The notes under the pieces: model-generated | Told to the model about the DNA's origin: nothing | The model's database searches: none | The model's input: only the letters and a program-made list of their open reading frames with translations | Translations under genes and position numbers: made by a program | Assembly (NCBI GenBank): GCA_023678885.1 | Contig: CM042997.1 | Coordinates: 27,100,064 to 27,164,063, forward strand | DNA: 64,000 nucleotides | Direction of reading: 5' to 3' | DNA from: Pogostemon cablin | Taxonomy: Eukaryota; Streptophyta; Magnoliopsida; Lamiales; Lamiaceae | Part shown: in pieces, positions 48,075 through 58,479 of the stretch | Numbering within the stretch: position 1 is the first letter of the stretch | Layout: the number at the start of each line of letters is the position of its first letter

Positions 48075-48245
48075 ATGTATTTTAGTCAAGTATTTATATG
48101 TTAATTCATCTAATTTTATTATTTTAGTTATAATAATATAGTATATTTGTCTATGACAAAGTATAAATAAAAATAAAATTTTAAAATTAAATAGTATGAC
48201 GTGAATCACAAGTTCGCTCAAACATTTTGACAATATTTCATGGAA
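48075..48245 (+). repeat. Dispersed repeat, copy 3 of 3
   Basis: The most diverged copy (atgtattttagtcaag ... atcacaagttcgctcaaaca). It shares the tail cattttgacaa.attt with copy 2. Confidence 0.65.
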
Positions 48246-48284
48246 AAGTGATACCAAATTAATGAAAACGACAAGATTGATAGT

Positions 48285-48865
48285 TTAGAGGATTTATGCA
48301 AATTTCACATTTGACGATTTTGCAGTTTTCTCCAAAATTTGGAGAATTTCACAAATGGGTGAATGGTTGGCTTGCCCCAAATAGTACGTAACTACGAAAA
48401 TAGTGGCATACATTCATTCGAACTGTAGGAAGGTCATCAAACAAATTGTCAAGTAGGGGTTTCCATCGCGAAAGGACAGACCACGTCTGCCTCCTTGAAA
48501 GCTGAGTTGAGTTGTTTTGGCCAAAGACCTTTCGTTACGACTTCACCCATCTCATTGTCTTGACAGAATAATTTATTGGCACATTTATATCAAGAAGAAT
48601 TTTAGAGGTACACTACAAATGTCTGCAGGTGAATCACCCAATCACCTTAGGTGCATACCCGAACATACGAAAGTAGTGACAAGACATTCATTCGAACTAT
48701 AGAAAGTTCATCAAGCAAATTGTGTCGTGAATAATGGCAAACATGCAGGTATTGACTCTAACACTACTTTCATTATAACTCCAAATCTGAAAAAAAAAAA
48801 AAAAAAACAAAATCGTCAAATTTGCTAAATTTGCAACATCTGAAAAATCCTCTAAACTGGCAAAT
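48285..48865. mobile_element. Foldback element with internal direct repeats
   Basis: The left arm (about 48288-48320, agtttagaggatttatgcaa with atttgacgatttt) is mirrored at 48808-48860 (aaaatcgtcaaattt with aaatcctctaaact). Inside are two direct copies of attcattcgaactNtag...catcaaNcaaatt (about 48400-48450 and 48685-48725). No coding frame or target duplication was found. Confidence 0.6.
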
Positions 48866-48932
48866 ACTTATGTGAAACGTCTTACGTAGGTAAAGCCTGA
48901 AAATAATAACTTTTATATAATTAAAAAGTGAT

Positions 48933-49153
48933 ACTCCCTCCATCTATCCTTAATCTATCAATTTTACTATTTTTGGTCATCCACACTTAATCTATCCAAT
49001 TTTCCTTTAGACACATAGAACCTGCATACATCACTAATACAATTAAAATATAGGACAACACAATCTGCTAATACAACTATCCACTACACATAAAATTAAT
49101 ACTCTTTAATCCACACGTAAAAAATAAATGGATACATCAATAATGGCCGGAGG
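48933..49153. mobile_element. Degenerate Stowaway-like MITE
   Basis: It begins ctccctccatctatcctt and ends near atggccggaggggt, preceded by TA. It shares the aatacaactatccactacacat interior with 45693-45957, 52388-52588 and 59388-59640. Confidence 0.6.
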
Positions 49154-50185
49154 GGTCCTAAATTAATAAAAAGTGATACTGTAGTTTCATGAACAATTTA
49201 TATTATAAATGAAAAGTAATAACATTTTATAGTAAAAAAAATAATATTTTATAATAAAAGTAATAATTATTTTAAAAAGTATAAAATAGTCTCAATTAAC
49301 GTATTAAACAATTTATCACTAGCTACAGTTAACCTACGAGTGACTCGGTAATAATTGGCATTACTTCTATCATTTAAATTATTTCAAATTCGTATTTATA
49401 AGTGTGTTTAAATTTGGAAAAAAAAATCAAAGATAAAGCTAGCTTATTAATATTCCCTCTATTCCACGGAACATTATGTATATATATATTTTTTAAAATA
49501 TATTGAACCCAAAATAATAAATTTCATGAGACCTACATATAACACTAACTATCCATTACAAATTAAAATATTATTATCCTCAATCTATTAAATTATTTTA
49601 CTCTTTAATTTTTGTAAAAATAGAAAAGGTATCGAATTTTTGAAGACGCGGAAGTAAAATTTATATAGAGTTCAGCCATTGATAGTATTTCATAGTAACA
49701 AAATTTCTATCAAATTCGTATTGATAAATAATTGGTTAGCTCACTTGATATGATTTATTACTGATTTTAAAGAAGAATTTAATTATTTCCTTTCTTGCTT
49801 CATCTCTTTCTTGATTATTGTGGTCACATAATTTTTTTCCCTCCATTTTTAGTGTCACAAATCCATTTAACTCTTTATAGTGTTTTTTTAAATAAAATAA
49901 AGATCATACAAATTAAATTATGATTGCTTGATTGCATATCAACACAATCTCTAGTTGTTTTATGTAAATTAACCCTTCGTTGAAATTTTCACAAAATATG
50001 TTTTGCTTTAATTATTAAAACTTATATAAATTATTATTATTATCTTTTCATTTTTATTTGTTAAATATTTTTATTAAAATTATATTCCATTTTCCCATAA
50101 AATCCTTTACACATTTTTTATTTGTTTGTCCCCACAAAATCTTTTACACTTCAAAAAGGAAATATCACTTTTAATTAAGGGAGAG

Positions 50186-50592
50186 ACTACTTGTACCCCA
50201 TTTTTTCTTAATTACCCCCATAATTTTTGAAGTTAATATATTTTAATATAATAAGACTAAATATTTTTATATTAATAAATAATTTTTTTTTAAAAAAATT
50301 CAAATTACATTCATGCTTCTGTCTATTTTTTTAGGTTAGCTCAAACTTCATTTCTAAAACTAATTTAATAATCTCTTTAATACACATATCCATTTTTAAT
50401 TTAAAATATCAGGTCTCAATTAATTTTTGGCTCACACAATTTTCATCATTTAGTTTATGATGAAGAATCTATGGATGTAATTTGACATTTGCATATATTT
50501 TAAAAATGTATTATTAATATAAGGGTATTTAAGTCTATCTTATTAAAATATTTTAATTTTAAAAATTATAGGAGTACTTTTAGTAAAATCGG
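50186..50592. mobile_element. Foldback MITE
   Basis: The left arm (ttaattacccccataattttt...aatataataagactaaat) is mirrored over about 85 bp by the right arm ending aaattataggagtactttta. The interior is AT-rich and non-coding. Confidence 0.6.
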
Positions 50593-51544
50593 GATATGAA
50601 TATTATTTTAAATTTGAAATTATGAAATACTATAATACAAACTATTACTTTATATTTTTTTATTATCTAAAAATACTATAATATCTTTAAAATTAACAAA
50701 ATTAATAAAAAAAAATTTTATTAAATAACGTGGAATAACAAATGATAACACGATAAAGGTTTTTTTTTTCTGCGATATGTATTACTTATTCACGAAAGCG
50801 AACATATATTCAATAATGAAATTATGAAATATATAAATAATTTATGTGAATCCAGAACCACCAATATTTACGTGGGTTACGTAATATAATGTATTTATTT
50901 GTTTGTTTATTTATTTATGTATTGTCTTTTTCTTATATAATTATTGATATTATTATTATTGGAAATGGGCCTGGACTTTTGTACAGTGCATTCAGCCTTA
51001 TCATTCACAACCTCATCACCTTCGTATTACTATTTATAAACTACGTACAACAAGCTAAATGACAATAAAATTATTATACTATCATAATTGAAAAATAAAA
51101 CCACATAATCTTCTTTTGGTTGCATTGAATTGAACCCATGGAAAAGGAGCCATGAATCTCTACATATATAATTTTAAATTATTTGAACAGCTTAATTTAA
51201 GTCTAAATTCCATGAATTTGATTAGAATTAAATGAATGTGACAGAAAGTTTTAGTCATATCTGCTCAATTTAATATCTTGGATTTTAAAAATTAATCTAT
51301 CCAGATTGTGTTTTGATATTAAATTTTTTAAAATCAAATAAATATATTTCTCATTAAATTTCTCTCTACAACAACCTGTCATCTTCATTAAACATTACTA
51401 CAAAATAAATCTCGTTTTCCAAGAATCAATGACCTAATTTTATTTTATTATTTCACTCACACGTCACAAACTAGAGTTTAATTTACCTCTTTTAAATAGC
51501 TATATTAATTAAATTTGCCAAAGAATGGTGTGAGATTTGTTTTA

Positions 51545-51712
51545 TATTTCGTGAAATTAATAAAAAGTGATAATATTTTAATAGAAAATTGAAATTTCAC
51601 TTAATTAATGAAAAATGATAATAATGTATTTCGTGAAATTAATAAAAAAGTGATAATATTTTAATAGAAAATTAAAATTTCACTTAATTAATGAAAAATG
51701 ATAATGATGTAT
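51545..51712. repeat. 84-bp tandem duplication
   Basis: Two nearly identical copies start at 51545 and 51628 (atttcgtgaaattaataaaa). Each contains an internal inverted pair, gtgaaatt / aatttcac. Confidence 0.88.
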
Positions 51713-52387
51713 TGAATTATTTCATTTTAGATATATCTGCATTTTTACCCCTTATTGTATAGCCATATAGGCTGTCTTTCACGACGTATTAATTGGAGTA
51801 TAATTTAAAATTATACTAAAAAAACATAGCACGAACTCCAATAATGCAGTATGTTATGAACTAATATTTCATTTTAGACATATAATTATAAGATGAAGTG
51901 TCAATCTAAAATTTTTTCATTAAAAACTTAGGTTTTAGCTTATAATACCGAACGTTTAAAATTCGAGTAAATTTTAAAAATATATCGATCGTACTTAAGT
52001 CTTCCATAAAATTGAAAAAAGAGAAATTCTATCACATTTAAAATTCAATTCGAATACATTTTTATAACTAGATGGAAATTTTGAAATGGAACCTCTATAT
52101 ACACATACACATTTCTTAATGGCAAAAACTTGTGTGGCCTGGGCATACTGTACGCCACCCTTTAACACTAAAATGTATTGGCGCACGGTATGCCCCATGG
52201 GACACAAGAGACCAATTCATTCTTTTATAAAGTAAATAATTTTTTTTTACATAAATATAAAATTTCTATTAACATAAGATAGAATTAATGTTTTTTTTAC
52301 AGATAGAATTAATGTTACACAAGAATTAGGTAAAAATGATGAGAAGCAAGACGAAACACTATTAAAAGCAATACTGCTAAAATATTA

Positions 52388-52588
52388 CTCCCTCCATCCC
52401 ACAGAAAGGTCTCAATTTTACTATATTGGATGTCTTATTTAAATGTCTTTATTTTCCATTTTTGGTAAAAAGGCCTTACATATGGCCACCACCCACTTCT
52501 AATACAACTACACACTACACATAAAATAATAATACTCCTTAATCCACGTACAAAAGCAAATGGGGACCTTCGCCCGAGACGAATGGAG
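52388..52588. mobile_element. Stowaway-like MITE
   Basis: It begins ctccctccatcccacagaaa and ends cgagacgaatggag, flanked by TA. It shares its interior with the other Stowaway copies in the window. Confidence 0.75.
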
Positions 52589-52639
52589 TATGTGCTAAAG
52601 AGTTTCCTTCTCATCGAGTCCAATTGAAACAAACTTGCT

Positions 52640-53440
52640 CAAAAGAGGGGAGGAGAGAAAGGATGCCCTTCACAATGATCCCGAAATATGAAAGATCTAG
52701 CATGTGGTTCATCAGTGCATTGTCGAGGATTTGAGAGTCTGTTTCCAGCATCACCTTCTCAAGATTTTATTCTTTTGCAATTTCTAGCCCTTTCAATGTT
52801 GTCCGTGCTTCACTTACTTCCACAGAAAAATTTAAATTTCTTAATTCAACAAAAGACCACTCTATTTACCCACTATGCCTTCTTGCTACGCCTCCCAAAT
52901 CAGTTCCAATCCGTACAATAACTGATGCATCCATGTTGATCTTCACAAAGTCAACATGAGGTGGTTCCCATTCATTTTGCTTCGGTGCAACCTATGACGC
53001 AGTGTTAGTGATAGGAGTCTTTGCCTTCGAAAAATCATTAACGTGGCTATGTGCCATTGATGAGACATGTACCGAGTCCAAGTCATTTTTCTAGAAATAA
53101 AATTAGTTTCTGGCGTATCTTGATCCACTCCAAAGTAAGGTAACAAATTCTTGTTGGAATATCATTGGCTTTCCTTCAATAGAGGCCAGAATCCACTCAA
53201 CTAAAGGAGAAAGAGACATAGAACTCCCGATATCCAGTTTTAAATGTGATGCCAACCATAGTTTTCGAGTCCACGAGCAATCACGCAACACATGTTCTAC
53301 CATCTCAATATCTTCATTGCAGCGGCGGCACATTGGGTCTATATCAACGTACTGGCTAATCATATTGATGCTTACCGGTAGTACAACTTTGATGCAGCGC
53401 CATAAGAACACTTGAACCTTCAGTGTAATATCCATTTTCC
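52640..53440 (-). pseudogene. Decayed LINE C-terminal region (zinc-binding and RNase H-like domains)
   Basis: The open part 53435-53103 matches the RT-associated zinc-binding domain: KVQVFLWRCIK, then CRRCNEDIEMVEHVLRDC. Downstream, with shifts and stops, come traces of an RNase H-like domain: VKINMDAS, LGGVARRHSG, ARTTLKGLEIAKE and LEKVMLETDSQ. Several stop codons interrupt it, so it cannot make the full protein. The upstream RT and endonuclease parts are missing, as in 5'-truncated LINE copies. Confidence 0.75.
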
Positions 53441-53639
53441 ATACTCGTTCCTAAGATTTCTTTTCTTCACTAGCACTTGTGGACTGGTCTGTATGAGCAC
53501 CTTCCAATTCTGCAAAGTAGCCAGATTTTATGAATTTAATTAATATAATTAAGTAAGAGATTTACCTTGTACACAAATGAAAAATAAGACAACTATTGCC
53601 AATTCTCAAACCTAACGGACAAATAGAAAGATGTTCTTT

Positions 53640-54110
53640 ACCTCTCTCATCCAACTAGAAAAACTAACATAGTTGATACTCTTATTTCTCCATTTAAGCC
53701 AACTCCAATATCAGATTTTTATTTCCTCGATTGTTTCTTGGAGATCCGACTCAACATTCTGAAAGATTTTTTTTTCTGTTTTTTCCATATTGTCCAAATT
53801 GTGCATGACGTGTCATCACTACCTTTTTTGCCTTGCTATTCTGATGAAGATTCACGAATGCCATCATGTTCCTCGTTAGCTCTGGTGGTAGTAGTCCATA
53901 GATGCCTATCTAGTTGAGAATACCTGCCATATTTCTTGTGATTTAGGGCATTCGATGAATAGATGTTGCACGTTCTCCATCCCAGTATTGCAGTTGTTGC
54001 ATGTCGTTTCTATTCCTCCCCGCTAGCATCCTCTTCGTAGTAGATTTGTCTTTGTCGGAATTCTATCCCTGAGTGATCTCCACACGTGAATTTATACTTT
54101 ACTTGGAATA
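53640..54110 (-). pseudogene. Second decayed LINE zinc-binding fragment
   Basis: The minus strand reads WRSLRDRIPTKTNLLRRG, a stop, then TTCNNCNTGMENVQHLFIEC and EIWQVFS, followed by a shifted tail with a Trp-rich YWSWLKWRNK block. The C-x2-C...H...C pattern is that of LINE zinc-binding domains. It differs in sequence from the neighbour at 52640-53440, so it is an independent insertion. Confidence 0.65.
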
Positions 54111-54119
54111 TTATTTTAC

Positions 54120-55886
54120 CATATGAATTTGTACGCCTCTAGCTCTATGTCAGTTGTTCTCGATGCAACTTTCATGTTCAGTAACTTGGCATATATCTCT
54201 TTTACTATATATGTATCAATCTTTTGTATTTTCCTTTCATTCCCAATTGAGTATGAACAATAAATACTTATTTATTTATTTTCAAAGGGAAATTCAATTA
54301 TATTTTATCAAAATAAAAATATATTGCTATATAAGTTATAATAAATATTAAAAAAAATCGATTAATTAAATAAAATAAAAATCAAGTTGGGTTACTTAAT
54401 TAAATATTCATCTATTATTTTTCAAAAATAGAAATCATGATATAATTCAATTTTTTTTTTAAAGAAAAACTTGTGTGAGATTGATTTAAATAAAATACCT
54501 CTATTTATTTATCCATTTATCAAATAGGTTTGTACTACACTAGAGTGGTACAACATAAAAATGTTATTAAAAAAGAGAAGTGATGCATAAAAATTGAATA
54601 ATGTTGAGGGTCATGAAACCATTAGGAATATAAAAAGATGGGAGTAGTAAAAAAAAGTGAAAAGGATGGATGTTGAATTAGGAGAAAAGAATATTAATAG
54701 AAATAGAATTAAGATAATAAAAAAGAAAGAGGATTCCATTCGATAGGAAGAAGTAGTGATTGATTAATAGTGATTAAGTTCTTTCCTTCGTCTGGTTGAA
54801 GATGCCAATGAATATATAGCCAACATGTGCAGATGCCATTAGCCACCATTCTTTTTTCCATTTAAAAAAAAAAATTCATATATGTTCTTTTCAAGATATA
54901 TTGTTTATGGCATGACACCGTTTTAAAAGAAGAGTTTTATAAATTGGATAACAAATGATAATATTTTAATAAAATATGATATTCGGATTGATGAAAAATA
55001 ATATAGTAGAGCAGTGAATAATTATTTTATGAATAATTCGTTTTATAAATAAATAAAATTCGGATGAATATCAAAATAGATATAGAATTTTGAAGCTCTA
55101 TATATACACCAATAATTAATTTAGCCAAATAATTCAAGATTTTATTCAAAATAATAAAAGTGATGAATCCCAAATTGGTATATTTAGTGGAATATATTGT
55201 GTGAATCATAAAATGCAAATTTCTTTCTTAGGATGCCTTTTTATTTCCCACTAAAACTTAATTGACCTTTTCGAAAAAGAAGATAAGCGTCAGAAATTGG
55301 CAACAATAAACTCTGCTGCTTTTTTCTTAAATGATTGTTTTGATCACAACTTTTTTATAGGTAAAATTTAAGGCTTTTGAAACAAAAAGTGAAACATAGC
55401 CTTTATTCCACTTCTATGCTAAACCAATATATATACGGGATGGTCTCACCTGAAATAGACTGGCGATTTTTATCGGTTAATCGTTTGAAATAAGACCCAG
55501 AGATAATCTCATATGAAATAATTGTACTGTTTGATTTGGTTAATTGTTTGAAAAAAACCTAGAGATGATCTCATCTGAAACAGTTGTGCCGTCAATTTTT
55601 TCGACTAACCGTTTGAAATAAGACCCAGAGATGATCTCATCTGAAACGGTTGTGCTGCTAATTTTTTCGTTTAATCTTTTGAAATAAGACCCACAAATGA
55701 TCACGTATGAAACGGTTGCTTGATTTGCGACTCAATTTTGATAGTTAAAAATGATTAATGCATGTACCTTTTTTGTTTATCTCAAGTGTGACAACTTCTA
55801 AGCTAAGTGAAATTTTATTTGATTTGATCAACCCATTGAACAAACACATTCTTTCTCATTGGGGGTAATTAGGGTTCAGCTCGTAG
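54120..55886. other. Gene-free AT-rich region downstream of the NAC gene
   Basis: No coding sequence is supported. It contains the tandem repeat at 55437-55725. A piece at about 54465 (cttgtgtgagattgat) resembles the ends of the MITE family at 14462-14713. Confidence 0.5.
55437..55725. repeat. 64-bp tandem repeat, about four copies
   Basis: Units containing gaaataagacccagagatga, tctcatctgaaac and a ggttgtgc-like tail start near 55487, 55551, 55615 and 55680, with a partial copy before. It lies about 0.4 kb beyond the NAC stop codon. Confidence 0.85.
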
Positions 55887-56056
55887 GGCCAGTCAGGTAA
55901 CAACTCTTCTCGTAAAAAAAAAAAAAAACCTAGCTACTCAGCTTCTTGATCTAAGTTATTACAAGAAAGCTCAGTGATCCCACTAGAACACGACGTAGAC
56001 GAGACAAGTCGCTCGTTCTCGTCTACGCCTCTAACCTCGGACAGACTCCGCCTGTA
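55887..56056 (-). pseudogene. Duplicated 3' end of the NAC gene's last exon
   Basis: This block repeats the NAC terminal coding region and its 3' flank at an offset of 170 bp. Read in the NAC frame it still encodes a close copy (SCSSGITEL, NNLDQEAE) with its own stop, without the upstream NAC domain. It is therefore a partial tandem duplication or the remnant of a tandem paralogue. It cannot act alone. Confidence 0.8.
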
Positions 56057-56091
56057 GGCCAAGTAAGGTAACAACTCTCGTAAAAAAAACC

Positions 56092-57128
56092 CTAACTACT
56101 CGCTTCTTGATCTAAGTCGTTACTAGAAACCTCAGTGATCCCACTAGAGCACGACGAAGGTGAGACAAGTAGCTCGTTTTCGTCTTCGCCTCTAACCCCG
56201 GACAAACTCTGGGGCTGTCTCTTGCCATTAGCTAGCTGATGTATCATGCCATGGTTTCTTGCTCTCCTTTTCCTTTTGTACAAACGGCAAACAACCCAAT
56301 CTCCCACTTGCATCATTAGTCCCTGGAGAAATCAACAATCAAACAAAGTTAGCACATAATTCAAGTCAAACAAGATCCATTAGATGGTCATAGGTTGTAA
56401 GAATGAAGACCTGAGTAGAGTGTGGTGAGTTGAGAGAGCCCACAAGGGAAAATACATGCATAACCCATTGAGTCCTCAGTTTCCTCCTCCCATGGGAGAA
56501 AACATAAGATTTCTTGATTCCAATCACTGAATTACTTTCACTAGCCATGACCTGTTTCTCTTTACCCCTGGCTTTCCAGAATCCACAATCAGTGCTCATA
56601 CTGCCACTGTTTCTCATTGAATTCCAACACCTTTTACTGAAGAAGTGTCTCTTCTCCTTCAAGTCACCTTAACCAAACCAAAAAAGCACAAATTCAGACA
56701 ATAAATACATAAACAAACAAGCAAATTAACAAATAAGTAAAATAAACCAACCCCACCTCCCCTTTTAACACTTAAATTAGAAAAAAACACAAACTTTTAA
56801 AGATTCCAAACAGGGTTCACCAGATTTCCCAAGCCACCAAGTAAAATCAAGAAAACACACCAATTCAAAATATGGGCTTCTTTCAAAATGAAGAATTACA
56901 AAACCCCACATCCCAAAATGTGAGTGATTGAGACAGCTAACCAGGAAGATCCCAAGGGTTGGTCTGAAAAGGCTCCATTTCAGGAATAACATTAGCAGTG
57001 TATGGCAGAGAGAAGACCTTCCTCTTCAAGTAATGAACCACCAGTTCTTCATCAGTGGGTTGGAATCTGAATCCAATGGGGAGTTTAACAACACCTCCAT
57101 TCCCACCCTCAGATTTTGCCCTATCCAT
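56092..57128 (-). CDS. NAC-domain transcription factor (3 exons), NAC083/VNI2-like group
   Basis: Exons are 57128-56942, 56667-56411 and 56322-56092, 675 nt in all, 224 residues. The GT-AG sites and phases agree. ATG 57128 is chosen because the NAC domain (LPIGFRFQPTDEELVVHYL) starts about 14 residues later, as usual. Subdomains follow: PEMEPFQTNPWDLPG, DLKEKRHFFSKR, GFWKARGKEKQV, IGIKKSYVF, TQWVMHVFSL and VGDWVVCRLYKRK. The tail SPSSCSSGITEVSSNDLD resembles the NAC083/VNI2 group. The middle is unusual: the NR..RAT-like stretch before GYWKATG is replaced and the core reads GFWKARG, so DNA binding may differ. The protein should bind DNA in the nucleus as a dimer; targets are unknown. Confidence 0.88.
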
Positions 57129-57270
57129 CTTTACAAACACACAATAAAAGATTTCTAACCCCTGCAACTCATAAGATAGATTTTGAGGTTAAGTGAAGGT
57201 ATAGTATGATGGATTTGAAAGAGCTTGTTTTTGGGCTTGTGGGCTTTCTTGATGCAAATTATGCCCTTGT

Positions 57271-57280
57271 TTATATAAAA
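57271..57280 (-). promoter_or_regulatory. TATA box of the NAC gene
   Basis: Read on the minus strand, ttttatataa lies about 145 bp upstream of the ATG. Transcription would start near 57240. Confidence 0.6.
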
Positions 57281-57287
57281 GGGATGA

Positions 57288-57333
57288 GAGGGAGGGGGGG
57301 TTTTGGGGTTGGGGGTGGGGTGGGGGGGTGACG
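57288..57333 (+). promoter_or_regulatory. G-rich tract upstream of the NAC TATA box
   Basis: Many runs of three to eight G lie on the plus strand (C-runs on the coding strand), immediately upstream of the TATA box. Such runs can form a G-quadruplex; that is inference. Confidence 0.6.
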
Positions 57334-57990
57334 TTCAAATTTTATTCGTACTCGGAAACGAACCCCATCAATGACCTTGATTCCTACATGTTTGACCAAC
57401 GCTGCTGTTCTGCAGACGTGTGACTAACAGAACGACGACGTTTTGAGGAGCGGCTTTGAATTCTTGTATTTTTAATTTAAATGGAGACAAAATTTGACCT
57501 AGAGGTGTTCAATTTGTAAGTATGGATTCTATTATTAGAATTGAGGGAGTAATAAGGACAAAAAACATTATCGAATTTGAAAGAATTGATTATGGAGAAG
57601 AGAAGACAACATTAATTAAGCTAACTTTGTTTTATCTATTCTTAGGAACATTTGAGACCCCGACACCTAAACGTGCGTGCATTTTTACAACAACATTTAC
57701 AATTAATTAATCAATTGATTAATTAATTGTGAATGGTCAAAAAACTAAAATCGTGTAAATATTCGTGTTGTTCTTGTTCATTAATGTTGCCACTGTCGCC
57801 TCGAAATTCAGACCAATCTTCTATAGCCCAGAGTCCTATCAAAACTATCAATTTTTTTTATAGGAAAAAAAACATATTATTAAATAAAATGGGCATGAGA
57901 ATTATCCAATGTGAAATTTTACATAAGCTTCCTTTTACACATGAGAAATTGAAAATTTTCTCCAAGTTTTAAGCAATGAAATTTCAAGAT
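57334..57990. other. Upstream region of the NAC gene
   Basis: No gene is supported. An AT-rich palindrome (aattaattaatcaattgatt, 57700-57730) is the only notable structure. The frames at 57522-57710 and 57733-57972 have no recognisable content. Confidence 0.45.
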
Positions 57991-57999
57991 GAAGTTAGG

Positions 58000-58470
58000 A
58001 CATTTTCTCCACTTCTCGTAACACGCAATCACTCTTGATGAATCTCTTTCAAAAATCCAATTCCAAATGTGGACTTTAAGATCTTCCACAATTGTATCCA
58101 CCTTAATCGATTTCTTCAAAAACATAATAGCATTCCTACTTTTCCACAGTAGCCATACCACACATTCCCACAAGCAAACCATGAAATTTTTCCCTTTTCT
58201 CCCTCTAATAAGACTACTAAAATGAAGTAGGCTAATAGAAGGAACGGAGGATATCACCGAATATATATCTACCCATTTAAAACATGCCCTCCAAATGTTG
58301 TAAGAAAAACTGCATTAAAAAAATATGTGGCGTACCGTCTCTTGAGATTCATTGCAGAAAGGACAAGAAACGTTGGCATTATGTGGAATGATATTTCTCT
58401 GTTGGAGTTTAATTGATGTTGGCACACGTTCCCATAAAACTTTCCATGCATGGACTTTCACTTTCGAAAG
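58000..58470 (-). pseudogene. Decayed LINE C-terminal region with one in-frame stop
   Basis: A single minus-strand frame reads KVHAWKVLWERVPTSIKLQQ, CPFCNESQETVRHIFF, then a TAA stop, and continues SYNIWRACFKW and VCLWECVVWLLWKSRNAIMF. This is the LINE zinc-binding domain and the usual Trp-rich tail. Only one stop interrupts the core, so this is younger than the copies at 52-54 kb, but the RT part is missing. Confidence 0.75.
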
Positions 58471-58479
58471 AGTTATTCC

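Larger units (their letters stand above)
45958..52387. other. Gene-free AT-rich region with MITEs
   Basis: No coding sequence is supported. The identifiable parts are two dispersed-repeat copies, foldback elements at 48285-48865 and 50186-50592, a Stowaway-like MITE at 48933-49153, a very degenerate one near 49450-49660, and a tandem duplication at 51545-51712. Three near-identical pieces with catctaattagagc occur around 46600, 46840 and 47745. Confidence 0.55.

Noticed and set aside
48534..48548. Short match to the end of 16S rRNA (gttacgacttcaccc)
   Set aside because: The similarity is about 15 bases and the neighbouring sequence does not continue as rRNA; chance or a tiny fragment.
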